Positions 8,564 to 16,498 of a stretch of 35,616 nt of DNA are shown here, in pieces. Within the stretch, counting starts at the first letter, position 1; every line of letters starts with the position of its first letter. Both the position numbers and the translations under genes were made by a program. This stretch comes from Erysipelotrichaceae bacterium. Its GTDB lineage: Bacteria; Bacillota_I; Bacilli_A; Erysipelotrichales; Coprobacillaceae. The notes beneath the pieces are model-generated. The model was not told where the DNA came from. It was given only the letters and a program-made list of their open reading frames with translations, and searched no databases. The stretch lies in assembly GCA_021201315.1 (NCBI GenBank), contig JAJQFG010000133.1:1-35616 (forward strand). The letters are read 5' to 3'.

Positions 8564-9187
8564 ATGTATGAATTAGAAAAAAGATGTCATCAATATCCAA
8601 TAACAATGATGCTTATTATCATATGTGTTATTGTATATATTGTTTCTTTTATATTATATGGACAAGAAATGAATGTTTATGAAGCTTTAGCATTTGGTGG
8701 TTATAATCCATTATATGTTGATTATTATCATGAATATTATCGATTACTTACAAGTAATTTTATTCATTTTGGGATATTTCATCTATTAATGAATTGTTAT
8801 TCATTATACAATCTAGGATCATTTATTGAATCATTTATGGATAGAATGAATTATATCATTGTATTATTTGTAAGTGCTATAGCTACTACTGGTATTCCTT
8901 ATGTTTTATATTTATTTAATGGTTTTGGAAGTAATAGTGTTAGTGGTGGTATTAGTGGTGTGATATTTGGTTTGATTGGAGCTATTATTGCATTAGCAAT
9001 GATTTATCATAATATCTTTGATGATGTACTAAGACAACTAGCACCTAGTATTATTATTATGTTAATATTGTCACTTACAGTTTCATCTATCTCTATGTCA
9101 GGACATGTATGTGGTATGATAGGTGGTTTTGTCGCAACTTATATTTTAATGAATACCATGAATAATCAAAGACAGTATTATAATTAG
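8564..9187 (+). CDS. Rhomboid family intramembrane serine protease
   Basis: 207-residue polytopic membrane protein with about six helices. Signature residues are all present: HLLMN (His73, Asn77), nucleophile Ser131 in GGISGVIFG, and catalytic His181 in SGHVCGMIGG. Rhomboids cleave substrates within or near transmembrane segments. The ATG is only 1 bp after the preceding stop and lacks a clear ribosome binding site, suggesting translational coupling to the DprA-like gene. An AGGAGG-led membrane protein gene follows 11 bp downstream. Substrate unknown. Confidence 0.93.
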   Translation: MYELEKRCHQYPITMMLIIICVIVYIVSFILYGQEMNVYEALAFGGYNPLYVDYYHEYYRLLTSNFIHFGIFHLLMNCYSLYNLGSFIESFMDRMNYIIVLFVSAIATTGIPYVLYLFNGFGSNSVSGGISGVIFGLIGAIIALAMIYHNIFDDVLRQLAPSIIIMLILSLTVSSISMSGHVCGMIGGFVATYILMNTMNNQRQYYN

Positions 9188-9198
9188 GAGGTGTTTTA

Positions 9199-9675
9199 AT
9201 GGCATTTAAAGATAAATATGAAGATTATAAACAAAGAAAAGAAGCTCAAAGATACTTTAGAAGTAATAATGATCAATTCTTAGATTCCTCTCAATGGATG
9301 AAAGTTATCCTTTATGGTATTGTATCTTGTATTGGTATTGGTGTTGTTTTAGGTTTGGTGATCTATTATGCGCCAATCACAAGTGTTTGGTTTTATATTA
9401 TTACTGGTTATTTAGTAGCAATAGCGATTACCAAAGCAGCTAATGTACAATGTCATCAAGCTGGCTATGCTGCAGTTGCTTTTACTTTCTTATCTTATCT
9501 TATTTCTATTATGACGATGTATTCTTTAAGCTATATTAGCTTAGGCGTTAATGTTGGTATATTAGGCTTTTTAAGCTTATTCTTTCCTAGTCTTAAATAT
9601 ATGTTTACAGGCAGTGTTATTAGTATTATCTTAATGCTTGTGGGGCTATATGAAGCCTACATGGTAGCTAAGTGA
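9199..9675 (+). CDS. Small integral membrane protein of unknown function
   Basis: 158 residues. A charged cytoplasmic-type N terminus (KDKYEDYKQRKEAQRYFRS) is followed by about four hydrophobic segments (roughly 34-56, 62-79, 90-110 and 118-155). I do not recognise a family. TTAGGAGG precedes the ATG and a strong terminator overlaps the stop. It is the last gene of an apparent three-gene unit with the DprA-like and rhomboid genes; a link to rhomboid function is only a possibility. Confidence 0.75.
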   Translation: MAFKDKYEDYKQRKEAQRYFRSNNDQFLDSSQWMKVILYGIVSCIGIGVVLGLVIYYAPITSVWFYIITGYLVAIAITKAANVQCHQAGYAAVAFTFLSYLISIMTMYSLSYISLGVNVGILGFLSLFFPSLKYMFTGSVISIILMLVGLYEAYMVAK

Positions 9676-9701
9676 AATGTGTTATGCATTTCACTTTTTT
9701 T
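9670..9701 (+). terminator. Intrinsic terminator after the membrane protein gene
   Basis: 10-bp perfect stem AAGTGAAATG / CATTTCACTT, loop TGTTATG, then T-run to 9701. Confidence 0.92.
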
Positions 9702-9716
9702 ATACCTAAAATAAAT

Positions 9717-9746
9717 AACTGTCAAAAAGTATACTTTTTGACAGTT
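9717..9746. repeat. Perfect 30-bp palindrome, copy 1
   Basis: The half-site AACTGTCAAAAAGTA is followed immediately by its exact reverse complement, with no loop. The central 26 bp recur exactly at 9868-9893. Each arm ends in an outward-facing TTGACA, so each copy carries a -35-like hexamer on both strands. It could be an operator, a recombination site or a dispersed palindromic repeat. Nothing else in the window matches it. Confidence 0.85.
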
Positions 9747-9867
9747 GTGGACTACGTTGTTAATTGTATCATAATTCATACTAAAAATCAACAACAAATT
9801 AAGAATATCATGCTTATAAACACCCTTATCATTGGATTTTACATCAATTTTTCTTATTAATTTTATG
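9747..9867. other. 121-bp non-coding spacer between the two palindromes
   Basis: AT-rich sequence flanked by the two palindrome copies. Short open frames here on both strands have no ribosome binding site and run through the palindromes, so I do not call a gene. Being bounded by inverted/direct copies of a palindrome, the segment could in principle invert or be deleted; no recombinase gene is adjacent. Confidence 0.4.
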
Positions 9868-9893
9868 CTGTCAAAAAGTATACTTTTTGACAG
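9868..9893. repeat. Perfect 26-bp palindrome, copy 2
   Basis: Half-site CTGTCAAAAAGTA plus its exact reverse complement, identical to the centre of the copy at 9717-9746. The centres are 149 bp apart. This copy lies 292 bp upstream of the first gene of the polysaccharide operon. Confidence 0.85.
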
Positions 9894-9928
9894 TAGGAGT
9901 ATTGATCTTAATAGACAGTAATGGTTTA

Positions 9929-9945
9929 ACAGCATTTTATGCTGT
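9929..9945. repeat. Inverted repeat in the polysaccharide operon upstream region
   Basis: 7-bp perfect stem ACAGCAT / ATGCTGT with a 3-base T loop. No T-run follows, so it is not a typical terminator. It lies just upstream of the candidate promoter at 9953-9982 and could be an operator. Confidence 0.4.
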
Positions 9946-9952
9946 ATATATT

Positions 9953-9982
9953 TTGATATTATAGTTCGTAGAAAAATAATAT
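9953..9982 (+). promoter_or_regulatory. Candidate promoter of the polysaccharide operon
   Basis: TTGATA (9953-9958), an 18-bp spacer, and TAATAT (9977-9982). Transcription would start near 9990, giving a leader of about 195 nt before the first gene. Other AT-rich combinations are possible, so confidence is low. Confidence 0.35.
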
Positions 9983-10019
9983 CTTAGAACATTATACCAT
10001 TATTTTTTATGAAGATTCA

Positions 10020-10162
10020 TTTTATTTTGCTTATTTAATTCGCAGAATAAAAAAAGAAGTAAATCATGATATATGTGATGGTGTCCACACATAGAGAGTG
10101 TTTGAACATAGGTTTGAAGTCTAATTAACTATTAATTGGATAGGAGAACTATGTTCTTTTTT
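10020..10162 (+). promoter_or_regulatory. Structured leader with attenuator-like hairpin before the polysaccharide operon
   Basis: Nested inverted repeats: TTTTATTTTGC (10020-10030) pairs with GCAGAATAAAA (10042-10052). GAACATAG (10104-10111) pairs with CTATGTTC (10149-10156) and is followed by six T. Inside that loop AATTAA-CTA-TTAATT (10123-10137) forms a second hairpin. The outer stem plus T-run, 23 nt ahead of the GGGAGG ribosome binding site, looks like a transcription attenuator. Long operons for surface glycans are often controlled by processive antitermination; no NusG-like gene is in this window. Confidence 0.4.
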
Positions 10163-10184
10163 ATTTTAATGGGAGGGAGTAATA

Positions 10185-10898
10185 ATGGACATTGATGAAT
10201 TGATATCTTCTAATGTTAATAAAGTTAATGAAGATAGATTATTCACAAATGAAGAGTATGAGGATTATTTTAGTAGAGAGTTAGAGAAACATAAAAATGA
10301 TATTAGATGTGAAAGCAAAGTTGGATATGAAGTGTTTAGGAGATTTATAGATATTGTATTTTCTTTATGTGCGATTATACCTGTGACAATACTTATCATT
10401 ATTTTATCATTGATTATTAGGTTGGATTCACCAGGTAATCCTATTTTTACTCAAGTAAGAGTTGGTAAAAATGGAAAGTTGATGAAGATACATAAATTAA
10501 GATCTATGAATATGAATGCTGAAGCTAATGGACAAAAATGGGCTGAAGATGATGATCCAAGGATAACAAAGATAGGAAGAATACTTAGAAAATATAGGTT
10601 AGATGAAATACCACAATTCTATGATGTACTTACGGGAAAACTATCTTTGATTGGTCCAAGACCTGAAGTTCCTGTGTTAACAAAACAATTTAATGAGGAG
10701 ACACCTGGTTTTGTAACAAGGTTACTTGTTAGACCAGGATTATCTGGTTATGCACAAGTTAATGGTGGATATGATATAGATTATAAAGAAAAATGGGAAA
10801 AAGATAACTATTATATAGAACATAGGAGTATTAAACTTTATATTCATATTTTCTTTAGGACATTAGGTGTTGTAAGTACAGGAGAAGGGGCAAAATGA
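10185..10898 (+). CDS. Undecaprenyl-phosphate phosphoglycosyl transferase (bacterial sugar transferase)
   Basis: 237-residue initiating enzyme of the PF02397 family, transferring a sugar-1-phosphate from a UDP-sugar to undecaprenyl phosphate at the inner membrane face. A hydrophilic N terminus (1-50) leads to a hydrophobic re-entrant helix (about 54-82) and the catalytic domain with GKNGKLMKIHKLRSM, DDDPRITKIGRILRKYRLDEIPQF and SLIGPRPE. The C-terminal GLSGYAQVNG is typical. It lacks the multi-helix N-terminal half of WbaP, so it is the small monotopic type. First gene of the operon, with GGGAGGGAG ribosome binding site; it overlaps licD by 4 bp. Sugar specificity is not readable. Confidence 0.93.
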   Translation: MDIDELISSNVNKVNEDRLFTNEEYEDYFSRELEKHKNDIRCESKVGYEVFRRFIDIVFSLCAIIPVTILIIILSLIIRLDSPGNPIFTQVRVGKNGKLMKIHKLRSMNMNAEANGQKWAEDDDPRITKIGRILRKYRLDEIPQFYDVLTGKLSLIGPRPEVPVLTKQFNEETPGFVTRLLVRPGLSGYAQVNGGYDIDYKEKWEKDNYYIEHRSIKLYIHIFFRTLGVVSTGEGAK

Positions 10899-11821
10899 AG
10901 TATTTTTTGAGGGAGGTTTACGCATTGGAAAAGGAAAATGTTAGAAATTTAAGCCTTGAAGAAACTAAAATCATGCAAAATAAAATGTTAGAAATTTTAT
11001 TATATTTTAAAGATTTTTGTGATAAATATGGATTAATGTTTTATCTTGCTGGTGGGTGTGCCATAGGTGCTGTTCGACATAAAGGATTTATTCCATGGGA
11101 TGATGATATAGATTGTTTTATGCCGAGAGATGATTATGAAAAATTAAAAATTCTTTGGGAACAATATGGAGATAAAGAAAAATACACATATTGCAGGACT
11201 GATAGAGATTATAATTATCATCATGCCGCTGCATCTTTAAGAGATAATAATACTACATTTATAAATATGCATAGTAAAGATGAAGATATTTGCCACGGAA
11301 TGGCTCTGGAGTTTATACCTATTGATGGTTGCCCAAAAAAATTACATTCAAGGGTTTGGCAATTGATAAATGCATCTGCTTTTGTTTTATTTAATAATCA
11401 AAGATTACCTGATAACAAAGGCAAATTTTTTAGATTTATGTCTAAGATATTGTATAGTATTATAAGATCTAAAAAAATTAGAGATGATATTTGGATTTAT
11501 GCTGAAAAGCAACTGTCTAAATACAAGTGGGAAGATTGTGATTATGTCACTGAGTTAATAGGCAGTCTAAAAGGAATGATGTATAAGCATCCTAAATCAT
11601 GGTTTGATCATGTAGTTTATAAAGAGTTTGAAGGTTATGATATGCCTTTGATGGCTGGGTATGATCAATATTTACACTTGATTTGGGGTGATTATATGCA
11701 ACTGCCACCAGAAGAACAACGTGTTGCTAAACACAATACTGTTTATTTAAATACGGAAGTATCATATTTAAAGTATAAGGGAATTTATTATTGTGTAAAT
11801 AAGGATGATAAAGCAAAATGA
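10895..11821 (+). CDS. LicD-family phosphotransferase
   Basis: 308-residue LicD protein (PF04991), a nucleotidyltransferase-fold enzyme that attaches phosphocholine or other CDP-activated phospho-alcohols to glycans. The signature GGCAIGAVRHKGFIPWDDDID spans 53-73, including the catalytic Asp cluster. The ATG overlaps the previous stop (ATGA). An alternative TTG at 10925 has a stronger ribosome binding site (GGGAGG, 8 bp upstream) and would remove 10 residues; the true start is uncertain. The CDP-unit donor may come from the TarI/IspD-like cytidylyltransferase encoded 9 kb downstream in the same locus. No choline uptake or kinase genes are here, so a phospho-polyol is as likely a substrate as choline. 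Confidence 0.9.
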   Translation: MKYFLREVYALEKENVRNLSLEETKIMQNKMLEILLYFKDFCDKYGLMFYLAGGCAIGAVRHKGFIPWDDDIDCFMPRDDYEKLKILWEQYGDKEKYTYCRTDRDYNYHHAAASLRDNNTTFINMHSKDEDICHGMALEFIPIDGCPKKLHSRVWQLINASAFVLFNNQRLPDNKGKFFRFMSKILYSIIRSKKIRDDIWIYAEKQLSKYKWEDCDYVTELIGSLKGMMYKHPKSWFDHVVYKEFEGYDMPLMAGYDQYLHLIWGDYMQLPPEEQRVAKHNTVYLNTEVSYLKYKGIYYCVNKDDKAK

Positions 11822-12870
11822 AAAAATTTAATCTATTAGAAAATAAATATCATGTGGGATGGAATTTATTAAGTGAAAATCGTGATTTTCTTATGGGATT
11901 AGCAACACTTTGGATAGTATGTTTACATGGAACACAATTATATAAGGATATAAATATTCCTGCTCTCACTTTGATTATGAAATTAGGTAATATGGGTGTT
12001 GAAATTTTTCTGATTTTATCGGCTATTGGTTTGTATTATTCACTTAATTATAATTATAATTTAAAAATTTTCTATTTAAAAAGAATAAAAAGAGTTTTAA
12101 TTCCATATCTTATAATTTCCTTATGGTATTGGTTATGGGTTTTATGTTCCACAAAAATTTCAATTTTGGATTTTTTTAAAAATTGGTTTTTAATATCATT
12201 TGTTACTGATGGTGTAACTACATCATGGTATGTTTTATTAATTTTATGCTTATATTTAGTATATCCGATTATATATTTATTACAAAAATATAATTCAAAT
12301 TATATTTTATTTATTGTATTATTTGATTTAATTTTTAATATATTTATTTTTATTAAATATCCCGTTTTTTGGGATAGTATAGAAATAGCATTAACTAGAA
12401 TTCCAACATTTCTGATAGGGTGTTATATTGCTCCTTTAGTTAAAGATAAAAAGAAAATCAATCAATTTAACTTTATTATAGAAATTGTTTTAGCATTTTT
12501 TGGGACAATATGTTGTGTTGCATTTTTGAAAATAGGACTTAATAATATCGCTTCAATGATATATAGATATACAAGTTGTTTTATTGCCTTTTTTATATGT
12601 TTTGTATCAATATTTCTAGTTTCATTTTCTAAAAATATTAAATTGTTTTTTGAAAATATTGGAAAAACATCATTTGAGGTATATTTGATTCATGTTTTTG
12701 TTAGAAATATTTTATCATTCTATAAAATTGGTTATAAAGGAAACATATTAGATAAAACTATTATATATTTTATTATGGTTTCTATCGTAATTATTACTAT
12801 TCTTATCTTTAAAAGATATATGTTAATTGGAAAGGTATACAAAAAGGGTGATATGATTGGAAAAAATTGA
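11818..12870 (+). CDS. Acyltransferase 3 family membrane O-acyltransferase
   Basis: 350 residues with about ten hydrophobic segments, matching the Acyl_transf_3 family (PF01757; OafA-like). The first helix carries the family His (WIVCLHGTQLY). GNMGVEIFLILSAIGLYYS and the Arg-rich loop YLKRIKRVLIPYLI are characteristic. Members O-acetylate or O-succinylate surface glycans at the membrane. Its ATG overlaps the licD stop by 4 bp. Its 3' end overlaps the TTG start of the next gene by 14 bp, so it is firmly inside the operon. Confidence 0.88.
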   Translation: MKKFNLLENKYHVGWNLLSENRDFLMGLATLWIVCLHGTQLYKDINIPALTLIMKLGNMGVEIFLILSAIGLYYSLNYNYNLKIFYLKRIKRVLIPYLIISLWYWLWVLCSTKISILDFFKNWFLISFVTDGVTTSWYVLLILCLYLVYPIIYLLQKYNSNYILFIVLFDLIFNIFIFIKYPVFWDSIEIALTRIPTFLIGCYIAPLVKDKKKINQFNFIIEIVLAFFGTICCVAFLKIGLNNIASMIYRYTSCFIAFFICFVSIFLVSFSKNIKLFFENIGKTSFEVYLIHVFVRNILSFYKIGYKGNILDKTIIYFIMVSIVIITILIFKRYMLIGKVYKKGDMIGKN

Positions 12871-13837
12871 TTTTGTAATTCCATGGGTTGATGGAAATGA
12901 TAAATTATGGAGAGAGGAAAAAAGAAAGTATATTCCTAATGACGAGGGTGATGATAGAGAAATTAGATTTCGTGATAATGGTTTACTTAGATATTGGTTT
13001 CGAGGCATAGAAAAATTTGCTCCATGGGTTAACAAGGTATATTTTGTTACTTGTGGGCATAAACCTGAATGGTTAAATATAAATCATCCTAAATTAGAGA
13101 TTATATGTCATACTGATTATATTCCTAATCAGTATTTGCCAACGTTTAGTTCGCATGTCATCGAATTGAATTTTCATAGAATAAAAGATCTGAGTGAAAA
13201 ATTTGTATATTTTAATGATGATTTTTATTTAATAAAAAATGTAAAACCAAATGATTTTTTTATTAATGATTTGCCTTGCGACTGTTTAGTAGAAAGTGCT
13301 ATAACACCGAGAATTGGAGAATTTTCCTCGATATTGTGCGAAACAGTAGGAGTTATTAATAAAAATTTTAGTAAAAAGGATATTAGGAGAAATTTTTTAA
13401 ATATATATAATCCAAAATATAAAGAACTTTTAATTCGTACATTTTCAACTTTACCATATTACCATATTATGGGGTTTTATAATCCTCATATTTGTCAATC
13501 ATTTAGAAAAAGCACATTTAATGAAGTTTGGAGTAAAGAATATGATATATTGCATAAAACATGTATGAATCGTTTTAGAGGTAAAAATGATGTTAGTCAA
13601 TATCTGTTTAGATATTGGCAATTATGCAAAGGTGAATTTGTTCCACAATATCCTATTGGTAAAATGTATAATATTTCTTCTGACATTAGAGTGATTTGTA
13701 ATACAATAGAAAAACAAAAGTATAAGGTAATTGCTATTAATGATACAGACGACGTTAATAATATTGATGATCGTGAGAATCAAATAAAATCAGCATTTAT
13801 GAAAATATTACCAGATAAATCTTCATATGAATTATAA
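12857..13837 (+). CDS. Stealth-type sugar-phosphate transferase (capsular polysaccharide phosphotransferase)
   Basis: 326 residues with the Stealth conserved regions in order: CR1 IDFVIPWVDGND at the N terminus; CR2 with RFRDNGLLRYWFRGIEKFAP, LPTFSSHVIELNFHRI and FVYFNDDFYL; a CR3-like His-rich segment (YYHIMGFYNPHICQSF); and a short CR4-like IAINDTDD near the C terminus. Stealth enzymes transfer hexose-1-phosphate from a nucleotide sugar, making phosphodiester bonds in capsules such as those of meningococcus. The start is a TTG with AGGGTGA upstream, inside the end of the preceding gene. With LicD and the phosphoglycosyl transferase it makes the third phosphotransferase in the locus. Confidence 0.92.
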   Translation: MEKIDFVIPWVDGNDKLWREEKRKYIPNDEGDDREIRFRDNGLLRYWFRGIEKFAPWVNKVYFVTCGHKPEWLNINHPKLEIICHTDYIPNQYLPTFSSHVIELNFHRIKDLSEKFVYFNDDFYLIKNVKPNDFFINDLPCDCLVESAITPRIGEFSSILCETVGVINKNFSKKDIRRNFLNIYNPKYKELLIRTFSTLPYYHIMGFYNPHICQSFRKSTFNEVWSKEYDILHKTCMNRFRGKNDVSQYLFRYWQLCKGEFVPQYPIGKMYNISSDIRVICNTIEKQKYKVIAINDTDDVNNIDDRENQIKSAFMKILPDKSSYEL

Positions 13838-13850
13838 AGGTGAATATATA

Positions 13851-14435
13851 ATGAGTAAAAAATTAGTTGAATTTTCTCTTATTTTGTTTTTGTTTATAAT
13901 CGAATTTTTTTATGTTATAGCTCCTATTATGGGAAATTATAATATTATATTAATATTGACATTTCTTTGCTTGTTAATACTATTTTTATATTATTTTCTT
14001 AATAAGATTAGTATTTTAAATATGAATAACTTTGAAATTCTTTTATTCTTTTTCTTAGCTTATGTTATATTAAGAGTATTATGTTCTCAAAGTTATATTG
14101 ATTTATTTTTTTATCTTTTTGGCTTCACATTTCTTATCTTTTTTGGAAGTTGTAAAGAACATATAAATCTTAATTATTTATTAAAAGTATTATTTTGGTT
14201 TGGCTTGTTTTTTTCTATAGGTGTAATTTTTCAAATGTTATTTACTGAGCAGTTTATGGAGTATTATTATCCATTATTTGCTGATGCCTTTAAAACATCT
14301 ATAAGAAGGCAAGTTGTTTTTCATCAAATGTATCCTGGTTGGACAAGCCAAACATTTGCAACAAGTATAAATATCATTATGGGATTATGTGCTTCATTTT
14401 ATTTGTGGTATAGAGAAAAAAATTATCATATTTGA
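13851..14435 (+). CDS. Wzy-like polysaccharide polymerase, N-terminal part (frameshifted)
   Basis: 194 residues, nearly all hydrophobic, with about six transmembrane helices, started at the ATG with AAGGTGA 7 bp upstream. It ends abruptly after YLWYREKNYHI at 14435. A run of seven A at 14416-14422 lies just before the stop. Reading with one more A would give YREKKLSYLIAIVIM and run directly into the next frame, which continues a helix and the LTGKRG loop typical of O-antigen ligase/polymerase proteins (PF04932 type). Wzy links repeat units on the outer membrane face of the cytoplasmic membrane. Broken gene, phase-variable tract or base-call error; see the findings. Confidence 0.75.
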   Translation: MSKKLVEFSLILFLFIIEFFYVIAPIMGNYNIILILTFLCLLILFLYYFLNKISILNMNNFEILLFFFLAYVILRVLCSQSYIDLFFYLFGFTFLIFFGSCKEHINLNYLLKVLFWFGLFFSIGVIFQMLFTEQFMEYYYPLFADAFKTSIRRQVVFHQMYPGWTSQTFATSINIIMGLCASFYLWYREKNYHI

Positions 14436-15148
14436 TTGCTATCGTAATTATGATAGTGGCATTGTTACTTACTGGAAAAAGAGGACCTCTGGTCTTCTTT
14501 TTGATTTCATTTGTTTTTGTAGAATTGTGGAGTTCAGATAATTTAAAATTAATTTTAAAAAAGATGGGAAAATATATTTTAATATTGTTAATAAGTGTAT
14601 TTATTATTTATTTGTATATAAATTTAAATGACAATGGTATAGAATCTAGAAATACAATTATTCGTTTTTTAGAAATGTTCAATAATTTGGGAGAAAATGA
14701 TGTTTCAAATGGAAGATTTGAACTTTGGAATTTAGCACTAAAAACTTTTATTAATAATCCAATTTTTGGAAGTGGTTGGAATGAATTTCATAATATTGCT
14801 TTTGCTTATTTAGGTGAGGATATTCAAACACATAATATTTATTTGCAATTATTATCAGAATTAGGTTTTACTGGCTTTTTATTATATATGGTTCCAATTA
14901 TTTATTGTTTTATTGATACTAAAAAACAATTTAGGATTGAGAAAAATACAAAACATTATGAAGAAAGTGTTTTTATGAAGATTTCGCTATTTTTACAAAT
15001 TTTTTTGTTTTTATACGGGATGACAGGTAACACAATTTATGATTATAATGTGTTATTAATATACTTTTTTGCTTTTACGATTTATTGTAACATTAAATTT
15101 AAAGTAAAAAATAGTAGTAGTTTAAAAAATCATAAAAATAATGTTTAA
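14432..15148 (+). CDS. Wzy-like polysaccharide polymerase, C-terminal part (frameshifted)
   Basis: Continuation of the polymerase in the -1 frame. It begins at a TTG without any ribosome binding site, in the middle of a transmembrane helix (IAIVIMIVALLLTGKRGPLVFF), so it is unlikely to be a gene start. It contains the family's periplasmic-loop region (SNGRFELWNLALKTFINNPIFGSGWNEF, then DIQTHNIYLQLLSELGFTG), which matches the O-antigen ligase/polymerase signature with the conserved H-N near a Leu-rich stretch. The combined reading would be about 432 residues with 10-12 helices, the usual size of Wzy. A 137-bp gap with no gene follows. Confidence 0.75.
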   Translation: MIAIVIMIVALLLTGKRGPLVFFLISFVFVELWSSDNLKLILKKMGKYILILLISVFIIYLYINLNDNGIESRNTIIRFLEMFNNLGENDVSNGRFELWNLALKTFINNPIFGSGWNEFHNIAFAYLGEDIQTHNIYLQLLSELGFTGFLLYMVPIIYCFIDTKKQFRIEKNTKHYEESVFMKISLFLQIFLFLYGMTGNTIYDYNVLLIYFFAFTIYCNIKFKVKNSSSLKNHKNNV

Positions 15149-15285
15149 TTTTATAAATTTTAATTATTTAAAATACTGAATTATTTTTATAAAAATTTTA
15201 AAGAAAGGATTTATATTGTAATAATTATAGGGAATGCATTATATTTTTACTTTATAATATATTACTTTAAAATAAGGTGTCTTAA

Positions 15286-16449
15286 ATGAAAGGTATTGTA
15301 ATGTATATGCATGGAGGAAGTGAAAACCATGGATGTGAAGCGATTGTACGTTCGACAGTTAAATTGGTAGAATCTGACTCCATACTATATTCAAGGAATC
15401 CAGAAATGGATACTACATATAATTTAAATAATATATGTGAAATAAAGAATCGAGGAGAAGTAATTAAACAATTTGATATTAAATGGTTTATACGTCAAAT
15501 AAAAAAGAGACTTTTTGGAGACAGATTAGCTTTTATACGACATAATTATTGTAATATTTTAAATGAAGCAGATCCTAATATGTTGTACTTGTCTATAGGT
15601 GGTGATAATTATTGTGGAAAATTAATTCCAGCATTAAAATATACCAATAAAAATTTAAATGAATCAGGTGTTAAAACTATTTTGTGGGGCTGTAGTATAG
15701 ATCCTGAATATATAAAATCAGATACAGGAAATCATGATTTAAAACTTTATACAAAAATTTTTGCACGTGAAAAAACTACATATCAAGCACTAATTGATAA
15801 TGGATTGGGATCAAAAGCAAGATATTATCCTGATCCTGCTTTTATATTAGAACAAGAAAAATGGAAGTTACCAGATATATTTTATAAATCCAAAGTTATT
15901 GGAATTAATATAAGTCCATATGTACAAAAAAATGGTAAAAAAGATATTATTTTTGAAAACTATGTAACGCTAATTGAGTATATACTCAATGCAACAGATT
16001 ATTCAATTGCTTTAATTCCTCATGTAATATGGGATGAAAGTGATGATAGAATTCCTTTAAATAGATTGTATGAAAAATATCATGAGGATAGAGTTGTATA
16101 TATAAAGGATCAAAATTGTTGTAGATTAAAATATTGCATTGCAAATTGTGAAATGCTAGTTACCGCAAGAACGCATGCGAGTATAGCTGGATATTCTACA
16201 TATGTTCCAACATTAGTAGTTGGATATTCTATGAAGTCCAAAGCAATCGCAAATGATATTTTTGGATGTACTGAACATTATGTTGTTTCTGCTTCATTAG
16301 TAAGAAATAATAATGTGCTTTTAGATGAATTTAAATGGCAATATGAACATAAGGAAATAATAAGAAATTATTTGAAAAATTTTATGCCTGATTATATAAA
16401 GAAAGTATATTCTGCTGGTATTGAAATTAAAGAGATGCTAGATGAATAA
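15286..16449 (+). CDS. Polysaccharide pyruvyl transferase family protein
   Basis: 387 residues, PF04230 family. N-terminal MYMHGGSENHGCEAIVRS is the Rossmann-type GxxNxGdea-like start. LYLSIGGDNYCG and GCSIDPEYI follow. The C-terminal TARTHASIAGYSTYVPTLVVGYSMKSKAIANDIFG matches the conserved R-x-H region of CsaB/WcaK-type enzymes. They transfer a pyruvyl group from PEP as a ketal onto a sugar, adding negative charge to the surface polymer. AAGGTG precedes the ATG. In other Firmicutes these genes often neighbour FrhB-like genes and a Wzx flippase, as here. Confidence 0.9.
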   Translation: MKGIVMYMHGGSENHGCEAIVRSTVKLVESDSILYSRNPEMDTTYNLNNICEIKNRGEVIKQFDIKWFIRQIKKRLFGDRLAFIRHNYCNILNEADPNMLYLSIGGDNYCGKLIPALKYTNKNLNESGVKTILWGCSIDPEYIKSDTGNHDLKLYTKIFAREKTTYQALIDNGLGSKARYYPDPAFILEQEKWKLPDIFYKSKVIGINISPYVQKNGKKDIIFENYVTLIEYILNATDYSIALIPHVIWDESDDRIPLNRLYEKYHEDRVVYIKDQNCCRLKYCIANCEMLVTARTHASIAGYSTYVPTLVVGYSMKSKAIANDIFGCTEHYVVSASLVRNNNVLLDEFKWQYEHKEIIRNYLKNFMPDYIKKVYSAGIEIKEMLDE

Positions 16450-16498
16450 TATGTTTTTAATAAAAATTAATATTAAATTAATAACTATTAAGGAGTGA

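Noticed and set aside
9717-9893. CRISPR-like direct repeats
   Set aside because: Only two copies, each a perfect palindrome, with no further repeats or cas genes.
9672-9935. Short open frames on both strands across the palindromes
   Set aside because: No ribosome binding site, and the coding potential comes from the palindromic repeats; the starts overlap the terminator stem.
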